Shown here: in pieces, positions 1 to 7,717 of the stretch
How the letters are laid out: every line of letters starts with the position of its first letter
Numbering within the stretch: position 1 is the stretch's first letter
Origin: Streptomyces sp. CB00316
GTDB taxonomy: Bacteria; Actinomycetota; Actinomycetes; Streptomycetales; Streptomycetaceae
DNA: 64,000 bases
Assembly: GCF_001905595.1 (NCBI RefSeq)
Contig: NZ_LIXI01000004.1
Location: 62,001 to 126,000, forward strand
Direction: 5' to 3'
Program-made: the position numbers and the translations under genes
Notes under the pieces: generated by a model
Database searches by the model: none
Seen by the model: the letters and a program-made list of their open reading frames with translations, nothing else
What the model was told of the DNA's origin: nothing

Positions 1-276
1 GCTGACGGCGGTGGCCGTGGTCGCGGCCCCGAACCCGGCGCACAGGAGCAGGACGCCCGGGACGACGTACATGACGTACGAGTCGTAGGTCGCCCCCGTC
101 TCGATCGCGCCGCCGAAGAAGTAGACGAAGATCAGCATCAGCATGATCGGCAGGGCCAGCGACATGATCAGGGCGTCGGAGTTGCGGAGGCTGACGCGCA
201 GGCTGCGGCCCGCCATGACGGCCGCGCGGGTGAGGGGGCCCGGTGCTCTTCCCAGGGGGGCGGCGGTCTCAGACAC
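1..276 (-). CDS. ABC-2 type transporter permease (5' part only)
   Basis: This is the first 92 codons of a membrane permease; the rest lies beyond the left edge. The start is GTG at 276 and it overlaps the stop of the upstream ATPase gene by 8 bases, so the two are translationally coupled. After a basic N-terminus (LTRAAVMAGRSLRVSLRNSD) there is a strongly hydrophobic segment (MSLALPIMLMLIFVYFFGG), then YDSYVMYVVPGVLLLCAGFG, the usual opening of DrrB-like ABC-2 permeases. With its partner it probably exports a drug or lipid-like compound. Substrate cannot be read from the sequence. Confidence 0.9.
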   Translation of the reverse strand, partial: MSETAAPLGRAPGPLTRAAVMAGRSLRVSLRNSDALIMSLALPIMLMLIFVYFFGGAIETGATYDSYVMYVVPGVLLLCAGFGAATTATAVS

Positions 277-1243
277 GGGCGGGTACCTCCGAGGTGAGGG
301 CCAGGAAGACGTCGTCGAGGGTCGCGCTGTGCAGGGTGAAGCGGTCGACCTCGGTGCCCGCCGGGTCGATCTCGTCGAGCAGCGCGCGTACGTGGGCGGC
401 GCTGCCGTCCGTGGGCACCCCGAGCGTCAGCGTCTCGGGGGAGTGGTGGACGGCCCGCCCGGTCAGCCGGAGATAGGCGTCGCGGCTGGTGAGGACCAGG
501 TCGAGGCGGTGTCCGGCGACCCGGCCCTTGAGGTCGGCGGCGCTGCCCTCGGCGGCGACGCGCCCCCTGTCCAGCAGGGCGATCCGGTCGGCGAGGCGGT
601 CGGCCTCCTCCAGGTACTGCGTGGTGAGCAGGACGCTCGCCCCGTGCTCGGCCAGCCCCCGGACCACCTCCCACAGCTCCTGGCGGCTGCGCGGGTCGAG
701 GCCGGTCGTCGGCTCGTCCAGGAAGAAGACGCCGGGCTCCGGTGACCCGACGAGCCCGGCGGCCAGGTCCAGGCGGCGGCGCATGCCCCCGGAGTAGGTA
801 CGGGCGGGCCGCCGGGCCGCGCCGGTGAGCCCGAAGCGCTCCAGCAGCTCCTCGGCCCGGCGGCGGGCGGCGGGACGGGAGAGCCCGGTGAGCCGGGCCA
901 TCATCCGCAGGTTCTCCTCGCCGGTCTGGGTCTCGTCGACGGCGGCGAACTGGCCGGTGAGGCTGATCGCCCGGCGCACCGCGCTCCGGTCGGCGACGAC
1001 GTCGTACCCGGCGACGCGGGCGGTGCCCGAGTCGGCGGTGGTGAGCGTGGCGAGGATGCGTACGGCGGTGGTCTTGCCCGCACCGTTGGGGCCGAGCAGG
1101 GCGAAGACGCTGCCGTGCCCGACGCGGAGGTCGAGGTGGTCCAGCACCCGTACGGCGGGCTTCCCGCGTCTTCCGTAGGACTTGGTGATGCCGTACGCCT
1201 CGATGGCGTACGGAGGTGTCCCCTGTGTGATCGGACTGGGCAT
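269..1243 (-). CDS. ABC transporter ATP-binding protein, DrrA-like
   Basis: A 324-residue cytoplasmic ATPase that powers the permease encoded just downstream. Walker A GPNGAGKT is at about 51-58, the signature SGGMR at about 151-155, and Walker B VFFLDEP at about 172-178. The C-terminal DLVLTSRD...TLDDVFLALT tail is typical of daunorubicin-resistance DrrA proteins. ATG 1243 is chosen because AAGGGGG lies just upstream; an in-frame extension to 1576 would run across the operator and into the divergent gene. It is divergently arranged with a TetR regulator, with two palindromes between them. Drug export is inferred from family and context; the compound is unknown. Confidence 0.95.
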   Translation of the reverse strand: MPSPITQGTPPYAIEAYGITKSYGRRGKPAVRVLDHLDLRVGHGSVFALLGPNGAGKTTAVRILATLTTADSGTARVAGYDVVADRSAVRRAISLTGQFAAVDETQTGEENLRMMARLTGLSRPAARRRAEELLERFGLTGAARRPARTYSGGMRRRLDLAAGLVGSPEPGVFFLDEPTTGLDPRSRQELWEVVRGLAEHGASVLLTTQYLEEADRLADRIALLDRGRVAAEGSAADLKGRVAGHRLDLVLTSRDAYLRLTGRAVHHSPETLTLGVPTDGSAAHVRALLDEIDPAGTEVDRFTLHSATLDDVFLALTSEVPARV

Positions 1244-1262
1244 GGCTGTGCGACCCCCTTCT

Positions 1263-1299
1263 GCGTATGGCATACGCGTTACTGCGTAAGCATTACGCA
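1263..1299. promoter_or_regulatory. Double palindromic operator between ABC transporter and TetR genes
   Basis: Two inverted repeats lie side by side: GCGTATG-G-CATACGC (1263-1277) and TGCGTAA-GCA-TTACGCA (1283-1299). All four half-sites share GCGTA. The centres (1270 and 1291) are 21 bp apart, two helical turns, so two dimers could bind the same DNA face. The position, 20 bp upstream of the ATPase start and about 75 bp upstream of the TetR start, is what an operator controlling both divergent genes would show. Binding by the neighbouring TetR protein is inference. Confidence 0.75.
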
Positions 1300-1373
1300 T
1301 CCTTAGGATGGGGTCAAGGCGCACGGGGGCACGGGGCGCACGGAAGGCGGCGGACGTGGGCAAGGGGGATGCG

Positions 1374-2147
1374 GTGACGGCGAGGAACAGCTCCGGCGGT
1401 GGTGACCTCCCGCCCTCCATCGAGGCCGCCTGGGGGCTGCGGGAGCGCCCGGCCAAGGGCCCGAAGCCCGGCCTGAGCCTGGAGCGGATCGTGGCGGCGG
1501 CGGTGTCGGTGGCCGCGTCCGAGGGGATCGCCGCCGTGTCGATGGGCCGGGTCGCGCAGGAGGTCGGCGCCTCCACGATGTCGCTCTACCGGTACGTCTC
1601 CGCCAAGGACGAGCTGTACGTCCTGATGCAGGAGGCGGCCTTCGGCCCGCCCGCCCCGCTGGCCGCCCTGGAGGCCGGGGCGGGCTGGCGAGAGGCGCTC
1701 ACCGAGTGGGCGACCGGGCAGCGCGAGCGGTTCCTCGCCAACCTCTGGGTGCTCCGCGTCCCGATCGGCGGCCCACCCGCCACCCCGAACTCGCTCGCCT
1801 GGTGGGAGCAGGGGCTCCAGGCGCTGGAGGGCAGCGGGCTCGGTGAGGGCGACAAGATCTCGGTGATCCTGCTGATCTCCAACTTCGTGCGCAGCGAGGC
1901 GCTGCTGATGAGCGACCTCGCCGCCGCCGTCGCCGTGCGCGGCGTCTCCCCCGAGGAGGTGGTCGCGGGCCACGAGCGCACCCTGCGGCGGCTGGTCGAC
2001 CCGGTGCGCCACCCGGCGATCCACCGGCTGCTGGCTTCCGGGGTGATGAGCGAACCGGGCGACCCCGACTACGAGTTCACCTTCGGCCTGGCGACCCTGC
2101 TGGACGGGGTCGAGGCGCTGATCCGGAGCACGGCCGCAGACGGCTGA
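1374..2147 (+). CDS. TetR/AcrR family regulator (drug-exporter repressor)
   Basis: A 257-residue DNA-binding repressor. The helix-turn-helix is visible as LERIVAAAVSVAASEGIAAV then VAQEVGASTMSLYRYVSAKD, followed by an all-helical ligand-binding half resembling the TetR C-terminal domain used by drug-responsive members. GTG 1374 is preferred because AAGGGGG sits 5 bases before it; an upstream ATG at 1308 would give 22 more residues. It is divergent from the ABC-2 exporter, with paired operators between. The simplest model is that it represses both itself and the exporter until a ligand binds; the ligand is unknown. Confidence 0.9.
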   Translation: MTARNSSGGGDLPPSIEAAWGLRERPAKGPKPGLSLERIVAAAVSVAASEGIAAVSMGRVAQEVGASTMSLYRYVSAKDELYVLMQEAAFGPPAPLAALEAGAGWREALTEWATGQRERFLANLWVLRVPIGGPPATPNSLAWWEQGLQALEGSGLGEGDKISVILLISNFVRSEALLMSDLAAAVAVRGVSPEEVVAGHERTLRRLVDPVRHPAIHRLLASGVMSEPGDPDYEFTFGLATLLDGVEALIRSTAADG

Positions 2148-2213
2148 CGGGGCCGCGCTGTCGTGCTCGCGACATCAAGTCCGGTCGAGGTCAAGGGCGT
2201 ACGCTTCATGGTC

Positions 2214-2924
2214 ATGAGCGGAGAGAAGGCCGGCGGCGGGAACGGAAACGGAAGCGTCGCCGGGGCGGTGGAGCAGGGCCGGGGACAGGCGGATCCGGCG
2301 GCCCCTCCCCGGGTCAGCCTGCGGGAGCGGAAGAAGCAGCTGACGTACCGGGCGATCTCCGACGCCGCGATCGCGATGTTCCTGGAGCGCGGCTTCGACA
2401 GGGTCTCCGTCGCGGAGGTGGCGGCCGCGGCGGACATCTCCAAGCCGACGCTGTTCCGGTACTTCCCCGCCAAGGAGGACCTGGCGCTGCACCGGTTCGC
2501 CGACCACGAGGACGAGGCGGCCCGGGTGGTCGGCGGCCGGGAACGCGGCGAGAGCCCGCTGGACGCGCTGCGCCGCCACTTCCTGGCCGGCCTGGATCGT
2601 CGCGACCCGGTGACCGGCCTCTCCGACGCACCTCAAGTGCTGGCGTTCCACCGCCTGTTGTACGGGACTCCGTCGCTGGTGGCCCGCCTCTACGCGTACC
2701 AGGGCCGCTCCGAGGCCGCCCTCGCCCGCGCCCTCGGTGGCGGGGTGACCGCGCGGCTGGCGGCCGGGCAGGTCGTCGCCGTCCTGCGCATCCTGGCCGA
2801 GGAGAACTGGCGCCGGATCGACACGGGGGAGAGCGCGGACGCGGTGTACGCGGGCGCGGTGCAGGCGGCCGAGGAGGCGTTCGTCCAGCTGCGGAGGGGG
2901 CTGGAGCCGGAGGGTCGGGGCTGA
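2214..2924 (+). CDS. TetR family transcriptional regulator
   Basis: A 236-residue regulator. A low-complexity Gly/Ala/Gln N-terminus (about 40 residues) precedes a canonical TetR helix-turn-helix: AISDAAIAMFLERGFDRVSV, VAAAADISKPTLFRYFPAKE. The ligand-binding half continues to the C-terminus (LAEENWRRIDTGES). It follows the previous TetR gene by only 66 bases. Starts at 2163, 2208 or 2214 are possible. TACGCT at 2200-2205 looks like a -10 box and would place the transcript start at about ATG 2214, so the message may be leaderless. Nothing nearby identifies its target. Confidence 0.88.
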   Translation: MSGEKAGGGNGNGSVAGAVEQGRGQADPAAPPRVSLRERKKQLTYRAISDAAIAMFLERGFDRVSVAEVAAAADISKPTLFRYFPAKEDLALHRFADHEDEAARVVGGRERGESPLDALRRHFLAGLDRRDPVTGLSDAPQVLAFHRLLYGTPSLVARLYAYQGRSEAALARALGGGVTARLAAGQVVAVLRILAEENWRRIDTGESADAVYAGAVQAAEEAFVQLRRGLEPEGRG

Positions 2925-2989
2925 GGGAGGGGCTGGGTCACGTCGTGCCTGATCATGGTGGCCGGCGTGACAGTTCGATCCGTGATGGA

Positions 2990-3622
2990 TCATCCGTCGA
3001 TGGACGACCGCTGTCGCTCGGGAGCCTCCCGCGCGTACGGCCCCAGCGCCCGCCGCAGATCCGCCGGCTCGCGGTACAGCACGCCCGACATGCCGAGGGC
3101 GGTGGCCGCGTCGACGTTCTCCTGCCGGTCGTCCACGAACAGGCACCGGTCCGCCGGTACGCCGGCCCGCTCGGCGGCGATCCGGTAGATGGCCGGGTCC
3201 GGCTTGGCCACCTGCTCCACCGCGCTGCTCACCACGGCGTCGGCCAGGTCCGTCAGCCCCAACAGGGCCAGGTCGTCATCCAGTTGAAGGGTCGCGTTGG
3301 TGACGAGTACCACCGGTACGTGGGCGCGCGCCCGCCGCAGCAGGGCGACCACCTCCGCGTCGGCCCGAAAGGGCGCCCCGGCGAGCGCGCGCCCGAGCGT
3401 GCGGGCCAGCTCCGTGTCCCCGCCCGTCCGCTCGGCGAGCCCGGCGGCGATGGCCTCGACCCAGGCGTCGGGGGTGATCCGGCCGAGGAGGAGGGGGAGG
3501 TCGATCTCGGGGGCGTACGCGACCTCCGTGGTCACGCCCACCGGCAGCCCGGCCGCCCGCTCCTGTGCGGCGAGGGGTGCGGTGTCGTAGAAGCGGATCA
3601 CGTTGTCGAGGTCGCAGAGCAC
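2990..3622 (-). CDS. HAD family hydrolase (subfamily IA)
   Basis: A roughly 210-residue phosphatase-like enzyme. Motif I is VLCDLDNVI at the very start, motif II LVTNAT near the middle, the motif III lysine is in EQVAKPDPAIY, and motif IV is LFVDDRQENVDAA, which is the full haloacid-dehalogenase catalytic set for phosphate ester hydrolysis. GTG 3622 leaves only three residues before the catalytic DLD, which is short. A TTG about 57 bases upstream is an alternative and would extend into the repeat region. It is divergent from a MarR-like gene. Substrate is not predictable. Confidence 0.85.
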   Translation of the reverse strand: MLCDLDNVIRFYDTAPLAAQERAAGLPVGVTTEVAYAPEIDLPLLLGRITPDAWVEAIAAGLAERTGGDTELARTLGRALAGAPFRADAEVVALLRRARAHVPVVLVTNATLQLDDDLALLGLTDLADAVVSSAVEQVAKPDPAIYRIAAERAGVPADRCLFVDDRQENVDAATALGMSGVLYREPADLRRALGPYAREAPERQRSSIDG

Positions 3623-3652
3623 GGCACCCGGCCCCGGTGACTGCTTGGGATG

Positions 3653-3677
3653 TTGATGGTTATGTTCTTGATGGTTA
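3653..3677. promoter_or_regulatory. Direct-repeat element between HAD and MarR-like genes
   Basis: TTGATGGTTA occurs at 3653-3662 and again at 3668-3677, a 15-bp period, in a stretch markedly richer in A and T than its surroundings. TTGACG at 3684-3689 could be a -35 box. The element sits in the 131-bp divergent region, so it may control either gene. A role as binding site for the adjacent MarR-like protein is inferred from position only. Confidence 0.5.
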
Positions 3678-3753
3678 AGCAAGTTGACGATAGCTTTCTC
3701 TTGAGCCGGTCGCGTGCCGACGGCCGGACGTGTGCTGGGAGAGGGAGACAACC

Positions 3754-4215
3754 ATGACCGCCACCGCACCCACGACCGCACCCGCACCCACGGCCACCGC
3801 CCGTGAGCTCGGCCTGGCCCATCACGCCGCCCGTGGCGTCCTGGAGAACGTCCTGGCCCGGTACGGTGCCACGTTCCCGCAGCAGATCGCCCTGCGCGCC
3901 GCCATCACCGCCGACACCCCGCAGACGCCGGACGATCTCGTCGCCCGGGTCCACGACTCCCTCAAGGCGGATCCGGCCGGCATCCGCGCCGTACTCGACG
4001 AGCTCCGGGCCAAGGGGCTGCTCGTCGCCGACGGTGCGCACCTTCGCCCCACGGACGCGGGGCGCGCGCTCTTCGCAGCCGTCGCCGCGGAGACCGCCCC
4101 CATCTCCGCCCGCATCTGGGGCGGGATTCCGGCCGAGGACCTGGCCGCCGCCGGCCGCGTCCTCGCGCTGGTCACCGAGCGTGCCGACGCGGAGCTGGCG
4201 GCACTGACCGCCTGA
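3754..4215 (+). CDS. MarR-like winged-helix regulator
   Basis: A 153-residue protein. After a Thr/Ala/Pro-rich leader (to about residue 17), helices (LGLAHHAARGVLENVLARYG) precede a winged-helix pattern: QQIALRAAI, PDDLVARVHDSLKADPAGIRAVLDELRAKGLLV and a wing ending in RPTDAGRALF. This is the layout of MarR-type single-domain regulators with weak sequence identity. ATG 3754 has a purine-rich GGGAGAGGGAG ribosome site upstream. It is divergent from the HAD hydrolase and lies 116 bases before the tandem-MarR gene. Its target is not known; the repeats in its own upstream region are the best candidate. Confidence 0.8.
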   Translation: MTATAPTTAPAPTATARELGLAHHAARGVLENVLARYGATFPQQIALRAAITADTPQTPDDLVARVHDSLKADPAGIRAVLDELRAKGLLVADGAHLRPTDAGRALFAAVAAETAPISARIWGGIPAEDLAAAGRVLALVTERADAELAALTA

Positions 4216-4331
4216 CCCGACGGCGGTCCGGTGGTCCGGTGGGTCCGGTCCGCCCGGTGGATCCGGGCGCAGGCCGCCGGAACCGCCCGCCGTACAATCG
4301 GCCTCCCGGTTCCGAAGGGGAGATGACGATC

Positions 4332-5324
4332 GTGCGAGTCGAACCCGGCGGCGGGACGCGGGGCCCCGACGCGGAGACCGAGACCGAGACCGCGACCGAG
4401 ACCGCGACCGAGACCGCGACCGAGACCGAGACCGAGGAGACGGCCGAGGTCCCCGGCGCCCTCCCGGAAGCGCTCACCGGTTTCGTCGGCTACCTCCTGC
4501 GCCGGGTGTCCGCCCATTTCGCCGCCTGCTCGGACGGCCCGGAGGGCGGCTCCCGGGACTTCCTCGTCCTCGACGCCCTCACGGGGGGCGACTGGGCCTC
4601 CCAGCTGGACCTGGCCGAACGGCTCGGCATCAACCGGACCCTGATGGTCGGCGTCGTCGACCGCCTGGAGGGTCGCGGCCAGGTGCTCCGCACCCGCAAC
4701 CCGGACAACCGCCGCCAGTACGTCCTCTCCCTGACCGACGAGGGCCGTTCCGCCGTGGAGGCCGGCCGCCGCGCGGTCGCCGAGCGGGACGCGCGGCTCA
4801 CCGCCGCCCTCACCCCCGAGCAGGCCTCCCGCCTCGATACCCTGCTCGCGCGGCTGCTCCCCCCCGGCACCCAGGACCTCGTGCGGGGCACCGGACACCT
4901 GGTGGCGCAGGCCCACCACCGGCTGCGCAGGCTGGGCGACGAGAAGCTGGCCGGGACCGGCCTGCGGGTCCGTCACTACGGGCCGCTCTCCCTCCTCGCC
5001 ACCTCCGGCCCCTGCCCGCAGCAACGCCTCGCCCAGGAACTGGCCGTCTCCGGCCCCGCGGCCTCCCAGCTGGTGGACGAGCTCGTCGCGGGCGGGATGG
5101 TCCACCGGGGGCGCGACCCGCACGACCGGCGCCGGCACGCCCTGGAGCTCACCGAGCTCGGGCACACCCAGCTGAAGAGGGTCGCGGAGGCCGTGGGCCT
5201 GCTGGCCGCGGAGACCGCGGAGCTGCTCGGCCCCGGCGGCGAGGACGACCTGCGCGCCCTGCTCGGCCGGCTCCTCGAACCGGCCCACCCGGGGGCCGCC
5301 GAGGCGACCGCGCGGCGTGACTGA
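4332..5324 (+). CDS. Fused tandem MarR regulator (two winged-helix domains)
   Basis: About 330 residues, roughly twice a normal MarR protein. A Glu-Thr-Ala repeat N-terminus is followed by winged helix one (LAERLGINRTLMVGVVDRLE, wing RNPDNRRQYVLSLTDEG) and winged helix two (LAQELAVSGPAASQLVDELV, wing RDPHDRRRHALELTELG). Both keep the basic D.RR wing, so one chain could act as a covalent dimer. TACAAT at 4293-4298 is a plausible -10 box and GAAGGGGAG ends at 4322, giving good spacing to GTG 4332; ATG 4323 is too close to that site but cannot be excluded. Target and ligand are unknown. Confidence 0.85.
   Translation: MRVEPGGGTRGPDAETETETATETATETATETETEETAEVPGALPEALTGFVGYLLRRVSAHFAACSDGPEGGSRDFLVLDALTGGDWASQLDLAERLGINRTLMVGVVDRLEGRGQVLRTRNPDNRRQYVLSLTDEGRSAVEAGRRAVAERDARLTAALTPEQASRLDTLLARLLPPGTQDLVRGTGHLVAQAHHRLRRLGDEKLAGTGLRVRHYGPLSLLATSGPCPQQRLAQELAVSGPAASQLVDELVAGGMVHRGRDPHDRRRHALELTELGHTQLKRVAEAVGLLAAETAELLGPGGEDDLRALLGRLLEPAHPGAAEATARRD
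4374..4439 (+). repeat. In-frame GAGACC/GCGACC minirepeat
   Basis: The 5' end of the tandem-MarR gene is a run of GAGACC and GCGACC hexamers, mostly in a 12-bp register, encoding an acidic Glu-Thr/Ala-Thr tract. Such tracts expand and contract by slippage, and the encoded segment is expected to be disordered. Confidence 0.85.
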
Positions 5325-5763
5325 GGACCGGGCCGCTTCACTCGCGCCAACTCGCGCCAACTCCCGTCCCCTCACGGCGATGAGGCGACCCGTACCCGGC
5401 GGCTCTCCCCCTCGGAGGGCCCGCAAACTTCCGTCTCTCGTCGCCGACTTCGGCCCGCTCGGCCCGGGAGAACGCCCGTATCGGTGCGACCGCCACGGTG
5501 CCCGTCTCCGCCGCCACGTCCCTGTCGCGGAGACCCGGCCGTCGACCAGGACGACCCGGGCACCGGCGACCGAGAGGCCCCGGTCGGCGTCGTCGATGAT
5601 CCGGGTGCGGTCGTCGTGAACAACTGACTTCACGACTCGTGAACAAAGCCAGTACCCCGACTCCTTGGCGACATCGGCGGTTCGGAGCGGTACCCGTTGC
5701 GAACCGCTCACCGCCTCGCCCATCGGCCAACCCCACATAGCACTTTAAGGCGATGCTTGAACC
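5325..5763. other. Long intergenic region with a TCGTGAA half-site cluster
   Basis: No convincing gene is visible in these 439 bases. TCGTGAA occurs at 5614-5620 and 5637-5643, and its complement TTCACGA at 5629-5635, so the last two form a perfect 7-bp palindrome with one central base and the outer two are direct copies 23 bp apart. This looks like a binding site for a dimeric regulator. On the minus strand the phrase VAGARVVLVDGR can be read just downstream of it and may be a scrap of a lost enzyme gene, but it is too short to assign. Confidence 0.5.
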
Positions 5764-6249
5764 ATGAGTATGGAACAGATCATCGCGACCGTGCGAGGCT
5801 TCGCCGGGGCGCTCGTGGTTGTCCCGGAGCCGGGCGGCGACTTCCCCGAGATCGTGTGGGGGGATGCGTTCTTCTACTACGCCCCCGACGGCCAGATGCC
5901 TCAGAACGTCCAGCCTTACGGAACGATCGTCACCAAGAACTACCCCGACGACGCCGCTTGTGACCTTGACCCCCCGGGCCGCTGGCGCGTGAACATCCAC
6001 GCCGACCGTGAGACGTTCCGGGAACTCACGGGGGAGGAACCGCGCAGCCTCACCCGACCTCGTGACTACACAGCCGCCGACAGCGTAATGCCGCACCCGG
6101 TGTACGGGGCGCTCGGCTGGATCTGTGTCGTCAATCCTGGTGAGAGGGCAACGGACACGGTCGTGCAGCTTCTGCGCAGCGCCCACGACGCCGCTCGTGC
6201 CAGGTTCGCGCGGCGACACGAACCGGGAAGGTCGCTGGAGGATGACTGA
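5764..6249 (+). CDS. DUF6194-like protein
   Basis: A 161-residue soluble protein with no signal peptide or membrane segment. The segments FPEIVWGDAFFYYAPDG, QPYGTIVTKNYPDD and RWRVNIHADRETFREL, and the late HPVYGALGWICVVNPG, match my memory of the actinobacterial DUF6194 family, whose members of about 150-160 residues resemble MmcQ/YjbR-like folds. Biochemical function is unknown. ATG 5764 is the first in-frame start; the ribosome site is poor. It stands alone between a long intergenic region and a decayed gene on the other strand. Confidence 0.75.
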   Translation: MSMEQIIATVRGFAGALVVVPEPGGDFPEIVWGDAFFYYAPDGQMPQNVQPYGTIVTKNYPDDAACDLDPPGRWRVNIHADRETFRELTGEEPRSLTRPRDYTAADSVMPHPVYGALGWICVVNPGERATDTVVQLLRSAHDAARARFARRHEPGRSLEDD

Positions 6250-6261
6250 AACGGTTCCAGA

Positions 6262-7026
6262 TCAGGTGGACTTGAGGGCTAACGTCGCCTGATGCGGCAC
6301 TAGAGACTGTTCTCTAGGGATTTCTGCCTTGTCGAACGCGGGCAGGAACCGTACGGGTGCCGGGGTCCCGGGGGTCGGGCGCGGCGCGTCGGGCAGGTCC
6401 AGCAGCTCCCGGCCGCGCTGGTCGCGGAAGGTGATCAGCTCCCCGCGGAGGGCGGCGACGGCGCCCGGCAGCCCGGCGAGGCCGGACCAGGCGCGTACGT
6501 CGGCGGTGGCGGCGGGCCCGTACGCGGCGAGGTAGCGGCGTACGAGATCCTGCCCCACCGGGTCCGAGCCGTCGTCCGTGGGCAGCGGGTCGATCTCGCG
6601 CCCCAGCCAGGAGGAGACCAGCGCGTTGCGCACCCCCGCCTTCGTCCGCCACACCCCGCGCGGCGGCAGTTTGCACCATCGGCAGGACTGCGGCGACGAG
6701 CATCTCGCCGAGCGGCTGCGTCCCCGGATCCGGCCAGCGGCCGGCGACCGCGCGGGCGAGCTGGTCCATAAAGCGGGGTTCGCCGTCGGCCAGTACCGCC
6801 CGCCCCGCCGCCGCGAGTTCGTCGAGGTCGACCCCGGCGAGCTCGCGGCGGTAGACGCCGAGCGCGCGCTGCCGCAGCATGGCGTTGCTGGCCCCGCCAG
6901 GCCAGGACGTCCTCGGCGGTGACGAGGTGCACGGTGCGGCGCATGAGATGGGTGCGTACGACGTGCCGCCCGGTTGAGCGCGCGGACGTCGAGAACGGGC
7001 GTACGGCTGGCGGGCGTACGGGTCAC
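6262..7026 (-). pseudogene. Decayed winged-helix (HTH_42-like) protein gene
   Basis: Family landmarks appear in three different frames. The N-terminal LDVRALNR is in one frame, MRRTVHLVTAEDVLAW in a second, and LGVYRRELAGVDLDELAAAG to LPMVQ in a third. LPPRGVWRTKAGVRN through LDLPDAPRPTPGTPAPVRFLPAFD returns to the first. The last shift is a single extra base in the TTT run at 6670-6672. About 60 residues after ALNR are missing compared with relatives, and the C-terminal third is lost after PAFD. GTG 7026 overlaps the stop of the DinB-like gene (GTGA), so the pair was once coupled. The gene is almost certainly inactive. Confidence 0.85.
6300..6317. repeat. Short perfect inverted repeat at the truncation point
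   Basis: CTAGAGA (6300-6306), CTGT, TCTCTAG (6311-6317). It falls close to where recognisable sequence of the decayed winged-helix gene stops. It could be a rearrangement scar or a small terminator; neither is proven. Confidence 0.45.
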
Positions 7027-7613
7027 GTCGAGGTCTGCCCGTCGATCGCCTCGCGCAGGATGTCCGCGTGCCCGGCGTGCTGGGTGGTCTCGGCGATGAC
7101 GTGGATCAGCACGCGGCGGATGCTGCGTACGGCTCCGGGTTCGTTCCAGGGCACGTCGGGCAGCGGGTGCGTGACGGACAGGTCGGGGAGGTCGGCGACG
7201 ACCTTCTCGGTCCGGGCGGCTACCTCCTCGTACCGCGCGAGGATGCCGGCCAGGGTCTCACCGGGCAGCACCCGGAAGTCGTTCTGGCGGTCGATGGCCC
7301 ACTGCGGGTACGTGCTCGCGGTCCCGGCCGCGAAGTCCTCCCAGGTCACGCCCTCCGGCAGGTCGAAGGCCATCGCGGAGGGGCCCTCGACCACGAAGTC
7401 CAGCCAGCCCTGCTCGGTGGAGGTGACGTGCTTGATCAGCCCGCCCAGACAGAGCGCGCTGACGGTCGGCCGCTCGGCGATCTGCTCGTCGCCGAGCCCC
7501 TGCACCGTACGGATCAGTGCGGCTCGTGCGTCGGCCAGCTCGGCGAGGAGGTCGGCGCGCTCGCCGTCGAGGGCGGGGGAGGGTGAGGTCGGCGGGGAGG
7601 AGGTCATGGTCAT
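7023..7613 (-). CDS. DinB/DUF664 family protein
   Basis: A 196-residue four-helix-bundle protein of the DinB/mycothiol-dependent type. LGGLIKHVTSTEQGWLDFVV carries the first helix-2 histidine, and HVIAETTQHAGHADILREAI the HxxxH-like C-terminal ligands, together a metal site. Relatives include mycothiol S-transferases and detoxification enzymes; the exact reaction is not readable. ATG 7613 is preferred over 7607 because AAAGG lies upstream; an extension to 7664 lacks a ribosome site. It is divergent from a WYL regulator and was followed by the now decayed winged-helix gene with a 4-base overlap. Confidence 0.85.
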   Translation of the reverse strand: MTMTSSPPTSPSPALDGERADLLAELADARAALIRTVQGLGDEQIAERPTVSALCLGGLIKHVTSTEQGWLDFVVEGPSAMAFDLPEGVTWEDFAAGTASTYPQWAIDRQNDFRVLPGETLAGILARYEEVAARTEKVVADLPDLSVTHPLPDVPWNEPGAVRSIRRVLIHVIAETTQHAGHADILREAIDGQTST

Positions 7614-7717
7614 CGGGCCTTTCGCTTCGTATCGCTGCGTACGCGTTCCCGCGTTCTCGGGCACGGATCCACCCTCCCAAGAGAAGCGGCCAGGTTGTGT
7701 CCGCTACTCCGTGCACC

